From: Actinomycetota bacterium
GTDB lineage: Bacteria > Actinomycetota > Acidimicrobiia > Acidimicrobiales > Ilumatobacteraceae
Direction of reading: 5' to 3'
DNA length: 49,901 bases
Assembly: GCA_963169665.1 (NCBI GenBank)
Contig: CAUJET010000219.1
Span: 1 to 49,901 of the forward strand
Shown: positions 22,638-31,808 of the stretch, piece after piece
How the letters are laid out: each line of letters starts with the position of its first letter
Position numbering within the stretch: position 1 is the stretch's first letter
Notes under the pieces: model-generated
What the model was told of the DNA's origin: nothing
Seen by the model: only the letters and a program-made list of their open reading frames with translations
Databases searched by the model: none
Position numbers and translations under genes: made by a program

Positions 22638-24257
22638 ATGCACCAGACGGTTGATGCGATGAGGCACCGGACCAGCGAGGTCCACCCGGGCGGCTCGTGG
22701 CGACAGCGCGCGCTGGCGATGCTGCCCCGCGGCCTCGAACTCGACGACACGGCCTGGTCGAAGCGACACCGCGTGATCCTGTCGGTGCTGTGGTTGCACG
22801 TCCCGGCGCTGCTCGGCATCGCGCTCATCCGCGGCTACTCCCCCGTCCACGCGATCGCCGAGACCGCACCCGTGGCCGCGTTCGCGTTCCTCGGCAAGCG
22901 GCTGCCCGTGCGCGAGTACCAGACGATCGCGACGTGTCTCGGGTTGCTGCTCGCCGACGCGGTCGTCGTGCACTTCACCGGCGGGGTGATCGAGGCCCAC
23001 TTCACGTTCTTCGTCATGATCCCGCTCATCGCGCTCTACCAGGACATCAAGGCCTTCGCGATCGCGGTCGGGTTCGTGGCGGTCCACCACGTCGCGATGA
23101 CGCTGATCGCTCCCGACAGCGTCTTCAACCACGCCGCTGCCCAGTCGAAGCCGCTGCTGTGGGCGCTCATCCATGCAGCGTTCGTCATCGCGCTCGTCGC
23201 GGTGGTGCTCGTGTTCTGGCGCTTCGCCGAGCAGACCCAGTTCGAACTCGCCGCCGTGGTCGACCAGGTGAACGCGAAGGCCGAAGAGGCGGAACGCAAC
23301 GCGCGCCAGGCCAACGAGACCGCCGCCAGCCTGGAGACGCTCACCGCCGAACTGCAGGAGAAGTCGGCCCGCGCCGAGAGCGAAGCACAGCTCGCCCGCG
23401 CGGCCGCCGAGCAGCGCCAGCAGGTGCTCGAACGCGCTGCCGGCTTCGAGGAGAGCGTGCAGCGAGTGGTGTGGGACGTGGCCGCGACGGCGACCCAGCT
23501 CGAGCACACCGTGCGTGCGCTCGAGTCGCTGGCGGAGGAGACCTCGGGGCAGGCCACGTCCGTCGTGTCCGCATCCGTGGCCGTCACCGCCAATGTCGAC
23601 AGCGTCGCCACCGCCACCGACGAGCTCAACGAGTGCATCCTCGAGATCGGCCGCCAGGTGTCGACCTCGTCGTCGATCGCCCATCGCGCCGTGCAGGACG
23701 CCCGGTCGACGAACCAGACGGTGGGCAGCCTCGCCGACGCCGTCGGTCGCATCGGACCGTTCGTGCAGCTGATCAACGGCATCGCCGGCCAGACCCGACT
23801 GCTGGCGTTGAACGCCACGATCGAGGCGGCCCGTGCCGGCGAGGCCGGCAAGGGCTTCGCCGTCGTGGCCAACGAGGTGCAGACCCTCGCCAGCGAGACC
23901 GCGAAGGCGACCGACGAGATCGCCCACCAGATCGCCGAGATCGAGCTGGCCACGCGGAACGCGGTCGGTGCGATCGAGGGCATCTCGAGCACGATCGAGC
24001 AGCTCGACGAGATCGCCACGTCGATCGCCGCCTCGGTGCAGCAACAGAGCGGCGCCACCCACGGCATCACCCGGAGCGTGCAGGACGCGGCCGTCGGCAC
24101 CAAGCGGGTGGCGTCGGCGATCACCGAGGTCACCCGTGCGGCCGAGTCGAGCTCACGGGCGACGGCCGAGGTGGCGGCGGCGGCCGTGCAGATGTCGAGC
24201 GAGTCGACCGAACTGCAGCACGAGGTCGAACGTTTCCTCGCCGCCATTCGCACCTGA
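22638..24257 (+). CDS. Membrane methyl-accepting chemotaxis-type protein
   Basis: A 539-aa sensor. Residues about 40-215 contain five or six membrane segments with almost no extracytoplasmic loop. They include a His-rich motif (TGGVIEAHFTFFV, then LYQD and VHHVAM) that I associate with membrane sensor modules on diguanylate cyclases. A coiled coil follows, then a cytoplasmic MCP signalling domain whose hairpin tip reads IAGQTRLLALNATIEAARAG and GKGFAVVANEV. No HAMP domain is obvious. ATG 22638 has the Shine-Dalgarno-like GAGAGG; a TTG at 22560 would add 26 residues. No che or flagellar genes are in the window, so the output pathway is open. Confidence 0.88.
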   Translation: MHQTVDAMRHRTSEVHPGGSWRQRALAMLPRGLELDDTAWSKRHRVILSVLWLHVPALLGIALIRGYSPVHAIAETAPVAAFAFLGKRLPVREYQTIATCLGLLLADAVVVHFTGGVIEAHFTFFVMIPLIALYQDIKAFAIAVGFVAVHHVAMTLIAPDSVFNHAAAQSKPLLWALIHAAFVIALVAVVLVFWRFAEQTQFELAAVVDQVNAKAEEAERNARQANETAASLETLTAELQEKSARAESEAQLARAAAEQRQQVLERAAGFEESVQRVVWDVAATATQLEHTVRALESLAEETSGQATSVVSASVAVTANVDSVATATDELNECILEIGRQVSTSSSIAHRAVQDARSTNQTVGSLADAVGRIGPFVQLINGIAGQTRLLALNATIEAARAGEAGKGFAVVANEVQTLASETAKATDEIAHQIAEIELATRNAVGAIEGISSTIEQLDEIATSIAASVQQQSGATHGITRSVQDAAVGTKRVASAITEVTRAAESSSRATAEVAAAAVQMSSESTELQHEVERFLAAIRT

Positions 24258-24302
24258 CCGCTCGCGTGCGATCCATCAGATCTGCCGATAGCCTCGCACG
24301 AG

Positions 24303-24318
24303 CTGTTCATAAGAACAG
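24303..24318 (+). promoter_or_regulatory. Palindrome upstream of the DEAD-box helicase
   Basis: CTGTTC-ATAA-GAACAG is a perfect 6-bp inverted repeat in the 206-bp region before the helicase ATG (24464). It is unusually AT-rich for the window and could be an operator or part of the promoter. Confidence 0.45.
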
Positions 24319-24463
24319 ATCACGTGTGTAGCTCCTTGTTCGAGGGGTCGAGCGTCCGAGACCGGTGAACCGGCTCGCAGGCGACGACGACGGTTGCGTA
24401 CGTGCCCCTCCCGCTGTCCAGAACCGCAGCGCACCCGCTCGTGAGAGCGACAAGAGAGCAACC

Positions 24464-26131
24464 ATGACTTCCACGACTTCGTTCGTCGACCTCGGCGTGC
24501 CCGCGCGCATGGCCGAGGCACTCACCGCCGCCGGCATGACCCAGGCATTCCCCGTCCAGGCGATCACCCTGCCCGACGCCCTCGCCGGGCGCGACCTGTG
24601 CGGCCGTGCGCCCACCGGCTCGGGCAAGACCCTCGGCTTCGGCATCCCGCTGATGGCCCGCGTCGGTCAGGCCTCCCCCAACCGTCCCACCGGCCTCGTG
24701 CTGGTGCCCACCCGTGAGCTCGCAGAGCAGGTGCAGCGTGCGTTCGTGCCGCTCGGCCGCGCCGCGTGGCGCTTCGTCCAGGCCATCTACGGCGGCGCCC
24801 CGATGGGCGGCCAGATCCACTCGCTGAAGAAGGGTGCGTCGGTCATCGTCGCCACCCCCGGCCGTCTCCTCGACATCATCGAGCAGGGTCACTGCGACCT
24901 CAGCGGCATCGAGGTCTGCGTGATCGACGAGGCCGACCGGATGGCCGACCTCGGCTTCATGCCCGACGTCCGCCGCATCCTCGACATGACCCCGTCGACC
25001 CGGCAGACGATGCTGTGGTCGGCCACGCTCGACGGCGCCGTCAACGAGCTCGTCCGCGACTACCTGAAGGACCCGGCGATGCACGACCTCGTCGGCGAGG
25101 TGCACAACGGCCCGGTGGAGCACCGCTTCGTCGTGCAGCCCGCGATGCAGCGCCTCGACGCCACCGTCGAACTGCTCGAGACCCACGGCCCGACGATCAT
25201 GTTCGTGAAGACCCGCTTCGGAGTCGACGACGTGACCGCGGCACTGATGAACGCCGGCGTGCGCGCCGGTTCGCTGCACGGCGCCCGCACCCAGCAGGCG
25301 CGCAGCCGCACCCTCGAGGACTTCAAGCGCGGCAAGGTGCAGGTGCTCGTCGCCACCGACGTCGCCGCCCGCGGCATCCACGTCGACAACGTCGAGCTCG
25401 TCGTCCACTACGACCTGCCCGACAACGACAAGGACTACCAGCACCGCTCGGGCCGCACCGGCCGCGCCGGCCAGTCCGGCACCGTGGTGGCCTTCGTACC
25501 GCCGAGCCGCAAGCGCGTCGCCCAGCGCCTCGTCGACAGCCTCGAGCACGAGGTCGTGTGGAGCGACGGCGCCCGCCCGAACGTGCGCACCGACCGCCCG
25601 GCCATCGAGGCCGACGTGCGCGACAGCCGCGAGGACCGCCCCCGCGGCAACCGCTCGTTCGAGCGTCCCGGCTACGGCGACCGTTCGGGTGCACCCCGGG
25701 GCGACCGCCCGAGCTACGGCGACCGCCCGAGCTACGGCGCACCCCGCAGCGACCGCCCGAGCTACGGCGAGCGCAGCCGCGACGATCGTCCCCGCGGCGA
25801 TCGCCCAGCGGCGTACGGCGACCGTCCGGCGCACGGCGACCGCCCGGCCTACGGCGACCGCAACCGCAGCGATCGGCCCGCCTACGGCGCACCCCGAGGC
25901 GACCGCCCGAGCTACGGCGACCGCCCTCGCGGCGACCGTCCGGCCTACGGCGCACCGCGCAGCGATCGTCCCGCCTACGGCGCGGACCGTCCGGCCCACG
26001 GCGACCGCACCCGTGACGACCGCCCTCGCGGCGACCGCCCCGCCTACGGCGAGCGCACCGGCGCACCGCGCAGCCAGCGTCCGGCGACCACGGGTGGCCG
26101 TCCGGCCGGCCCGGCACGCCGTCCCCGCTGA
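24464..26131 (+). CDS. DEAD-box RNA helicase with Arg/Gly/Tyr-rich tail
   Basis: A 555-aa ATP-dependent RNA helicase. The Q motif region reads FVDLGVPARMAEALTAAGM, motif I is APTGSGKT, and motif II is an exact DEAD (VCVIDEADRMADLGF). Motif III is SAT, and motif VI is HRSGRTGRAGQ at about residues 330-340. The last roughly 175 residues are low-complexity repeats of DRPSYGDRP/RGDRPAYG type, rich in Arg, Asp, Pro and Tyr. Such tails bind RNA and can drive condensation. Likely roles are ribosome assembly, mRNA decay or cold adaptation. The ATG at 24464 is chosen over the in-frame ATG at 24365 because it starts at the family's usual position, after AGAGCAACC. Confidence 0.93.
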   Translation: MTSTTSFVDLGVPARMAEALTAAGMTQAFPVQAITLPDALAGRDLCGRAPTGSGKTLGFGIPLMARVGQASPNRPTGLVLVPTRELAEQVQRAFVPLGRAAWRFVQAIYGGAPMGGQIHSLKKGASVIVATPGRLLDIIEQGHCDLSGIEVCVIDEADRMADLGFMPDVRRILDMTPSTRQTMLWSATLDGAVNELVRDYLKDPAMHDLVGEVHNGPVEHRFVVQPAMQRLDATVELLETHGPTIMFVKTRFGVDDVTAALMNAGVRAGSLHGARTQQARSRTLEDFKRGKVQVLVATDVAARGIHVDNVELVVHYDLPDNDKDYQHRSGRTGRAGQSGTVVAFVPPSRKRVAQRLVDSLEHEVVWSDGARPNVRTDRPAIEADVRDSREDRPRGNRSFERPGYGDRSGAPRGDRPSYGDRPSYGAPRSDRPSYGERSRDDRPRGDRPAAYGDRPAHGDRPAYGDRNRSDRPAYGAPRGDRPSYGDRPRGDRPAYGAPRSDRPAYGADRPAHGDRTRDDRPRGDRPAYGERTGAPRSQRPATTGGRPAGPARRPR

Positions 26132-26155
26132 CCTCCATCGCAACCAACACCGATC

Positions 26156-26260
26156 GCGATGAGAGGTGAGTGGCGGTACCGCACCCATCTCTCATCACGG
26201 TCGAGTCGGTTGCTCCGCCGATGAGAAGTGGGTGCTGCTGAGGCACTCATCTCTCATCGC
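26156..26260. repeat. Paired-hairpin intergenic repeat, copy A (105 bp)
   Basis: Two hairpins of 43 bp each (26156-26198 and 26218-26260). Arms are of the form GATGAGAGATGAG and CTCATCTCTCATC, and the pair is separated by a 19-bp spacer beginning GGTC. The element lies between the convergent helicase and VWA genes. The same two-hairpin unit with the same 62-bp offset occurs at 37119-37223 and 42258-42362. Confidence 0.9.
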
Positions 26261-26280
26261 GTGGTGGGGACGGGTCGGGT

Positions 26281-27498
26281 TCAGCGGGCCGTGACCAGCC
26301 CCTGCTCGCCGGCCCAGCGGTCGAGGTCGCGCCGATCGATCGCTGCGGCGATGAGATCGGGGAACGCCTGCGGCGTGCAGGCGAACGCCGGCACACCGAG
26401 CGCGGCGAGCGACTCGGCGGCCCCGTGGTCGAACGATGGCGCCCCCTCGTCGCTGAGGGCGAGCAGCGCGACGCACCTCACACCGGCACGCGTCATCGCC
26501 GCGATGCGGGCGATGTAGTCGCCGCCGGGTGTGCCCTCGTACAGGTCGCTGATGAGTACGAGCACCGTCTCGTCGGGGCGTTCGACGAGCGACTGGCAGT
26601 ACGCCATCGCCCGGTTGAGATCGGTGCCGCCACCGAGTTGCACACCGAAGAGCACCTCCACCGGATCGTGCAGCACGTCGCTCATGTCGACGACCGCCGT
26701 GTCGAACGCGACGAGGCGGGTGCGCAACGAACGGATGGAGGCGAGCGCCGCGCCGAACACGCTGGCGTACACGATGCTGTCGCCCATCGACGCGCTCTGG
26801 TCGATCGCGATGATCAGCTCGCGGCGCACGGCCGGGCCGAGGCGCGAGTACCCGACCAACCGTTCGGGCACCACCGTGCGGAGATCGGGCTGGTAGTGCT
26901 TGAGGTTCGCGAGCACGGTGCGGTCCCAGTCGACGTCGCCATGGCGAGGCCGTCGCGTGCGGGCCGACCGCGACAGCGCGCCGGTGACGGCCTGCATCGT
27001 CGGTCGCCCCAGCCGCTCCTCCATCTGAGCGACCACCTTGGCGACCACCTGTCGCGCCGTGGCGCGAGTGGTGTCGGGCAGCAGGTGCTGCAGTTCGAGC
27101 AGGGTGCTCACCAGGTGGACATCGGGTTCGAGCGCCTCGAGCATCTCGGGCTCGAGCAGCAGGTGCTGGATGTGCAGCCGATCGATCGCGTCACGCTGCA
27201 TCACCTGCACCACGCCGGTCGGGAAGTAGCGCCGGATGTCGCCGAGCCAGCGCGCGACGTTGGGGGCCGAGGCGGCGAGCCCACCGGCCCGGCTCGTGCG
27301 ACGCCCCTGCCGCTGCCCGGGCGGCGGCGCGTCGTACAGCGCACTGAGGGCTGCGTCCATCTTCTGGTCGTCGCCCTGCAGCTGAACACCGGTGCCGTCG
27401 GGCTGGTGGGCGTCGCCGGCACCGAGCACCAGCCGCCATCGCCGCAACCGCTCGCCGTCGTGCACCCGCGCCGGTTCGTCGCGGTCGAACTCGTTCAC
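26281..27498 (-). CDS. VWA-domain (CoxE-like) protein of the SWIM/MoxR cluster
   Basis: A 405-aa protein. The N-terminal half is helical, and the C-terminal half (from about 215) is a von Willebrand factor A domain. The MIDAS motif is DQSAS (D223, S225, S227) in ELIIAIDQSASMGD, followed by GGGTDL and VLISDLYEG, which complete the metal site. Such proteins pair with MoxR AAA+ ATPases to remodel or insert cofactors into target complexes. It is the last gene of a five-gene operon, and its ATG overlaps the preceding stop by 4 nt (ATGA). Confidence 0.9.
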   Translation of the reverse strand: MNEFDRDEPARVHDGERLRRWRLVLGAGDAHQPDGTGVQLQGDDQKMDAALSALYDAPPPGQRQGRRTSRAGGLAASAPNVARWLGDIRRYFPTGVVQVMQRDAIDRLHIQHLLLEPEMLEALEPDVHLVSTLLELQHLLPDTTRATARQVVAKVVAQMEERLGRPTMQAVTGALSRSARTRRPRHGDVDWDRTVLANLKHYQPDLRTVVPERLVGYSRLGPAVRRELIIAIDQSASMGDSIVYASVFGAALASIRSLRTRLVAFDTAVVDMSDVLHDPVEVLFGVQLGGGTDLNRAMAYCQSLVERPDETVLVLISDLYEGTPGGDYIARIAAMTRAGVRCVALLALSDEGAPSFDHGAAESLAALGVPAFACTPQAFPDLIAAAIDRRDLDRWAGEQGLVTAR

Positions 27499-29783
27499 GA
27501 CCTGACCCCCAACAGCTGCGCGACCGTGGCGAGCCCGGCCGCCACCCGTTCGGGATCGAGCTGGTGCTCGGACCGATGCGTGCTCGGTGCCTCACCGGTG
27601 CGCACACGGTCGCCGATCGCTCGCCGTTCGGCGGTCTCGAACGAACCGAACGTGCGACGCAGCAGCGGCAGCGTCTGTGTGAACGCGTCGGAGGCGAGGG
27701 TCGCGAGCCAGCGGTCGATCACGCCGAGCAGCACCGGGTCGTGCACGAGCACCGCGCCCGAACCCCCGAGGAAGCCCTCGACGAACGCCGCCGCGTCGAG
27801 CGGCGTGACGCCCGGCGACAGGCTGCGCGACACCCGACGCTCGGTGTCGGCGGCGTCGAACACGCTCGCGTCGGCCAGCACCCGTGTGGCGACGCCCTGC
27901 AGCAACCCGTGCACCCGTTCGCGCTCGCTGACCTCGACCAGTGCACGGTGCATCGCCGCGAGGTGTTCGTCGTCGCCCAGCAACGACAGCGCCGACTGGG
28001 TGTCGCGCACCAGCACGGCCATCGCCGCCGACTCGTCGTCGTCGATGCCGACGCAGGCCGACACCAGCCCGGCGACCACGCGGGACACGATGCCGGCGAT
28101 GACCGTCTGCACCGCCTGGGCGTCGGTGGCGCGGACGTCGCCGTAGCGGATGGTGCGGGCGAGCGGCGGCACCGCCTCCATGAGACGGGCGACGTCGGCC
28201 GACACGGCAGAGCGCTCATCGACGAGGCGCAGCACGTGGGGCACTGCGTCGTCGAGGCCGGCGAGCAGGCAGCGTTCGAGCAGCACGGTGAGGTCGCCGA
28301 GCGACGCAGCCCCGCCCGCCTTCTGCATGAGCGCCGCCGTGCAGGCCGTGACGACGGTGGTGCCGAGCGCCGACGACTCGATGATGCGCAGTTCGAACTC
28401 GGGCTCCCATCGCAGCTGCCACGTCTCGCGGAACGTGCCGGCGCTGCGGCGGCCCTCGGTCTCCTGCCCCCAGGGGATGTCGAGCAACGACAGGCGGTGC
28501 AACAGCTGAGAGCGCTGCAGGTGCAGCGGTTGGCGCAGGTCGAGCTCGATCACCTTCTTGGCGCCCTCCGGCTTCAACCGGCACCGCTTGAACTCGGCGT
28601 TGAGGCTCTTCGCGAGCGGCACCATCGGCGTGATGTCGGGCACCGAACCGAGTCGGTTGCCGACGACGAGGTCGTTGGAGATGAGCCGCATCGGCGTGTC
28701 GGCACCGTGGCCGAACACCGCGCGGGCGGCGTCGTCGACCTCGCTGAGGCCGGCGAGCGGTCGGCCGCGCAGCACGGCGAGCGCATCGGCGAGCCGGGTG
28801 GCCTCGACCACGTCGGCGGCCGAGGCAGCGTGATCGGCCGCACGCAGCACATGGGCTGCCTCGGCGAACCAGCGGGCCACGACGTCGGGACCCGCGTGGG
28901 TGTACAGGTGGTGGTACCAACCGGGTGCGGTCACTCCCGCGCCGTAGCCGGTGGCGCTCGCGAGTCGGCGATGCGTCCAGGGCACCCAGGTGACGACCGC
29001 TTTCACCTTCGGCATGCCGCGCAACGTGGCCGCGTCGCGCCGGGCCTGCTTGGGATCGAGCGCTCGTTCGAGGGCCGGGACGTGCCAGGCGCCGCACACC
29101 ACGACGATGTCGGTGAACCCGTCGGCCACCGCGGTGCGGATGCCGGCGCGCATGTGCGCCTCGCGTCGTTGCTCGCTCACGTCGTGGGGCTCGCCGCCGG
29201 GTTCGTGGCGGGCGCGCAGCGCAGCCATCGCCTCGCCGATCGCGGCGAACGGCGCCTCGGCGGCCGGTCGGCCACCCTCCCCGGCGTCGCCCACGTCGCC
29301 CACGTCGGGGTGCAGGCGGTGCTCGACGACGTCCTCCCACCACCGTTCGGCATCGTCGTAGCCCGCCGCGGTGGCGAGTTCGGCGAGCGGGTCGATCGGG
29401 CGACGCTGTCCGGCGACGGCGAGCTCGAGCTGCTCGGGCTCGTCGGCCACGAGGGTGTGCCGCGACGGCAGGTCGATGAACCGCACCGGCACGTCGGCAT
29501 CGAGTGCCCACCGCAACGCGACCCATTCGGGGCTGAACGACGCGAACGGCGAGAACGCCGCTCGTTCGGGTCGGTCGGCCACGTAGGCGAGCATCGCCAC
29601 CGGCGGCTCCATGTCGTCGCGGCCGGCGAGCGCGAGCACACCGTCGGCGTCGGCGGGACCTTCGATCAACACCACGTCGGGTGGCGACTCGCGCAGCGCC
29701 CGGCGCACGGCTCGCGCGGAACCGGGGCCGTGGTGACGGATGCCGAGCAGGCGGATCCGGGGCGCCGGGGTCGTGAGGTCCAT
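27495..29783 (-). CDS. DUF5682-like protein of the SWIM/MoxR cluster
   Basis: A 762-aa protein of unknown function. The N-terminal part has RLLGIRHHGPGSARAVRRAL, VVLIEGPADAD and, further on, VVVCGAWHVPAL. This arrangement of His/Glu motifs recalls the EreA/ChaN/TraB-like group of putative metal-dependent hydrolases, but that is inference. The rest is helical and has no motif I can name. ATG 29783 is chosen because it begins directly at the conserved N-terminal motif and sits 28 nt after the MoxR stop; the open frame beyond it overlaps moxR. The family label comes from my recollection that DUF5682 proteins are found beside MoxR, VWA, DUF5691 and SWIM genes. Confidence 0.8.
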   Translation of the reverse strand: MDLTTPAPRIRLLGIRHHGPGSARAVRRALRESPPDVVLIEGPADADGVLALAGRDDMEPPVAMLAYVADRPERAAFSPFASFSPEWVALRWALDADVPVRFIDLPSRHTLVADEPEQLELAVAGQRRPIDPLAELATAAGYDDAERWWEDVVEHRLHPDVGDVGDAGEGGRPAAEAPFAAIGEAMAALRARHEPGGEPHDVSEQRREAHMRAGIRTAVADGFTDIVVVCGAWHVPALERALDPKQARRDAATLRGMPKVKAVVTWVPWTHRRLASATGYGAGVTAPGWYHHLYTHAGPDVVARWFAEAAHVLRAADHAASAADVVEATRLADALAVLRGRPLAGLSEVDDAARAVFGHGADTPMRLISNDLVVGNRLGSVPDITPMVPLAKSLNAEFKRCRLKPEGAKKVIELDLRQPLHLQRSQLLHRLSLLDIPWGQETEGRRSAGTFRETWQLRWEPEFELRIIESSALGTTVVTACTAALMQKAGGAASLGDLTVLLERCLLAGLDDAVPHVLRLVDERSAVSADVARLMEAVPPLARTIRYGDVRATDAQAVQTVIAGIVSRVVAGLVSACVGIDDDESAAMAVLVRDTQSALSLLGDDEHLAAMHRALVEVSERERVHGLLQGVATRVLADASVFDAADTERRVSRSLSPGVTPLDAAAFVEGFLGGSGAVLVHDPVLLGVIDRWLATLASDAFTQTLPLLRRTFGSFETAERRAIGDRVRTGEAPSTHRSEHQLDPERVAAGLATVAQLLGVRS

Positions 29784-29811
29784 CGGGTGTGGGTGGGACG
29801 GGCCGGTTCGG

Positions 29812-30915
29812 TCAGCGGGTGGCGAGGGAGTCGAGGTACTCGCGCCACACGACGGCGTCGTGGACGGGGTCGCGCACGACGCTCGCCTCGATGCCACCGA
29901 GCAGGTCGTCGAAGGAGACCCGTCCGTCGCCGAGGTGCACGGCCATCGACATCGACTGCACGATCACCGAGATCGCCTCGGCGGTGCTCATCGTGCCCGA
30001 CGGGGTCTTGAGCTTGATGCGGCCGTCCTCGCTCTGGCCGTGACGCAGCTCGCGGAAGACGTTCACGACGCGGCGGATCTCGTCCGCGGGCGCGGCGTCC
30101 GGAGGCAGGGCGAGCGCGTCGCCGAGCTCGGCGACGCGCTGGCTCACGATGCGCACCTCCTCCTCGGCGGTCGCCGGCGTGGGGAGCTTGACGGTGTTGA
30201 ACCGTCGGCGCAGAGCGCTCGAGAGCTCGTTCACGCCCCGGTCGCGGTCGTTGGCGGTGGCGATGAGGTTGAAGCCGCGGCGGGCCTGCACCTCGCTGCC
30301 GAGCTCGGGGATGGGCAGCGTCTTCTCGCTGAGCACCGTGATGAGTGCGTCCTGCACCTCGCTCGGCAGGCGGGTGAGTTCCTCGATGCGCACGATCGAC
30401 CCCTGCTGCAGCGCCCGGAACACCGGCGACGGCACGAGCGCGCCGGCCGAGGGCCCCTCGGCGAGCAGGCGGGCGTAGTTCCAGCCGTAGCGCACCGCCT
30501 CCTCCGCCGTGCCGGCGGTGCCCTGCACGAGCAGCGTGGAGTTGCCGCTGATGGCCGCCGCGAGGTGCTCGCTCACCCAGGTCTTGGCCGTGCCGGGCAG
30601 GCCGATGAGCAGCAGCGCACGGTCGGTGGCGAGGGTGGCGACCGCGGTCTCCATCAACCGCCGCGGGCCGATGTACTTCGGCACGATCACGGTGCCGTCG
30701 GCGAGGGTGCCACCGACGAGATAGGTGACCACGGCCCACGGCGAGAGCCGCCACTGGGGCGGACGGGGGCGCTGGTCGGTGCGCTCGAGCGCGGCGAGCT
30801 CGTGCGCGTAGGCCACCTCGGCGTGGGCGCGGACGACATCCAGATCGCTGTGGAGATCGGAGCCGAGGTCGGCGGCGGGCAGCGCGCCCGGGACGGGCGG
30901 GTGTGAGTCGGTCAT
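29812..30915 (-). CDS. MoxR-family AAA+ ATPase
   Basis: A 367-aa chaperone-like ATPase that acts with VWA proteins. Walker A is GLPGTAKT (105-112). The Walker B region is IVRIEELTRLP, with a Glu pair where most AAA proteins have Asp-Glu. Sensor 1 is LIATANDRDRG and the arginine-finger region is SSALRRRFN. An N-terminal extension of about 80 residues precedes the ATPase core. Its ATG overlaps the stop of the DUF5691-like gene (ATGA), and the DUF5682-like gene follows after 28 nt. Within the operon it is the probable motor. Confidence 0.92.
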   Translation of the reverse strand: MTDSHPPVPGALPAADLGSDLHSDLDVVRAHAEVAYAHELAALERTDQRPRPPQWRLSPWAVVTYLVGGTLADGTVIVPKYIGPRRLMETAVATLATDRALLLIGLPGTAKTWVSEHLAAAISGNSTLLVQGTAGTAEEAVRYGWNYARLLAEGPSAGALVPSPVFRALQQGSIVRIEELTRLPSEVQDALITVLSEKTLPIPELGSEVQARRGFNLIATANDRDRGVNELSSALRRRFNTVKLPTPATAEEEVRIVSQRVAELGDALALPPDAAPADEIRRVVNVFRELRHGQSEDGRIKLKTPSGTMSTAEAISVIVQSMSMAVHLGDGRVSFDDLLGGIEASVVRDPVHDAVVWREYLDSLATR

Positions 30916-31808
30916 GCGGGGTCACCAGGTGAGGAGGAGGCGGACGAAGGGACGGACGGACCCGACGGGATGGCGGCGACGGCTGCGAACTCGCGCAGCA
31001 TCTCGTGGCGGAACTCGGCGAAGCGGAGGACGTCGCTGCGGGTGCGTTCGACGACGGGGTCGAAGCCGATGCGCGACAGTTCGGCGACCAGGCTGGGCAG
31101 CCACACCGGGTCGATCGAGGCAGCTGCGAGACGCATCTCCGGAGCAGCGGCCCACGTGGCCAGTCGGTCGTAGAACACGTTGAGGATGCTCGTGACGACC
31201 GCGCCGCTGTCGGGCGGGCGCGGCGGCGGTGCGAAGGGTGGCGACGAGGCCGGGATCGTGCCGGGCCCGGCGACCTTGACGCCGAGTTCGGGGACGACCT
31301 CGGCGAGCCACGACGCCCGTCCGCCCGCGAGGCGGCGGACGACCTGGTCGAAGGCCGGATTGCGGCGGCCGCGCAACAACAGGGCGGGCAGCGACGCCCA
31401 CGGCAACTGCACCCCGGCGACCTCGAGCAGGGCGAACCATTCCGGCAGCAGCAGGTCGTGCTCGCCGCCCAGCAGTCGGCCGAGCCGCACGGCGCACGGT
31501 GCGGGGCATGGCGGACGGGCGTCGTCCGGGGCCGGGGGGACGGCGACGACGGGCGGCGGTTCGGGGCACGCGCCGGCGCGTCGGGCGACGACGACGGCGG
31601 CGGCCCGGTCGAGCAGTGCCACCGCCGGGTCGCCGGCGTGCGCCCACGTGTCCCAGCCGGGCAACGGGTCGGGTGCCGGTCGGCGGTCGGTGCCGAGGAC
31701 CGCGGCGCCCACCAGCGCGGCCCATTCGTCGGTCGCCGAGGCAGCGAGCATCGACGCCGGAGCGTGAGCCGACGGATGGACCGTGGCAGGTTCGCGGAGG
31801 TCGGTCAC
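30912..31808 (-). CDS. DUF5691-like protein of the SWIM/MoxR cluster
   Basis: A 298-aa mostly helical protein of unknown function. It starts with GTG at 31808, which overlaps the stop of the SWIM gene (GTGA), and the N-terminus contains EWAALVGAAVLGTDRRP. Other visible features are LLPEWFALLEVAGVQLPW and a C-terminal region RFAEFRHEMLREFAAV. The longer open frame to 32036 overlaps the SWIM coding region and is rejected. The family name is assigned by gene order and general look; no catalytic motif can be seen. Confidence 0.75.
   Translation of the reverse strand: MTDLREPATVHPSAHAPASMLAASATDEWAALVGAAVLGTDRRPAPDPLPGWDTWAHAGDPAVALLDRAAAVVVARRAGACPEPPPVVAVPPAPDDARPPCPAPCAVRLGRLLGGEHDLLLPEWFALLEVAGVQLPWASLPALLLRGRRNPAFDQVVRRLAGGRASWLAEVVPELGVKVAGPGTIPASSPPFAPPPRPPDSGAVVTSILNVFYDRLATWAAAPEMRLAAASIDPVWLPSLVAELSRIGFDPVVERTRSDVLRFAEFRHEMLREFAAVAAIPSGPSVPSSASSSPGDPA

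Noticed and set aside
22164..24062. A 632-codon minus-strand open frame across the chemoreceptor gene
   Set aside because: It is antisense to a well-supported MCP gene and its composition is that of a mirror frame. Only its last 68 codons, with their own ribosome-binding site, are kept as a small gene.
26156..26260. Possible CRISPR-like array in the paired hairpins
   Set aside because: There are only two repeat units per locus, they are themselves palindromic, spacers are constant in length and partly in sequence, and no cas genes are present.
29784..29811. The 28-nt gap (2 x 14) between the MoxR and DUF5682-like genes as a third relay
   Set aside because: It has no repeat and no ATGA or GTGA overlaps, so the length match is a coincidence.
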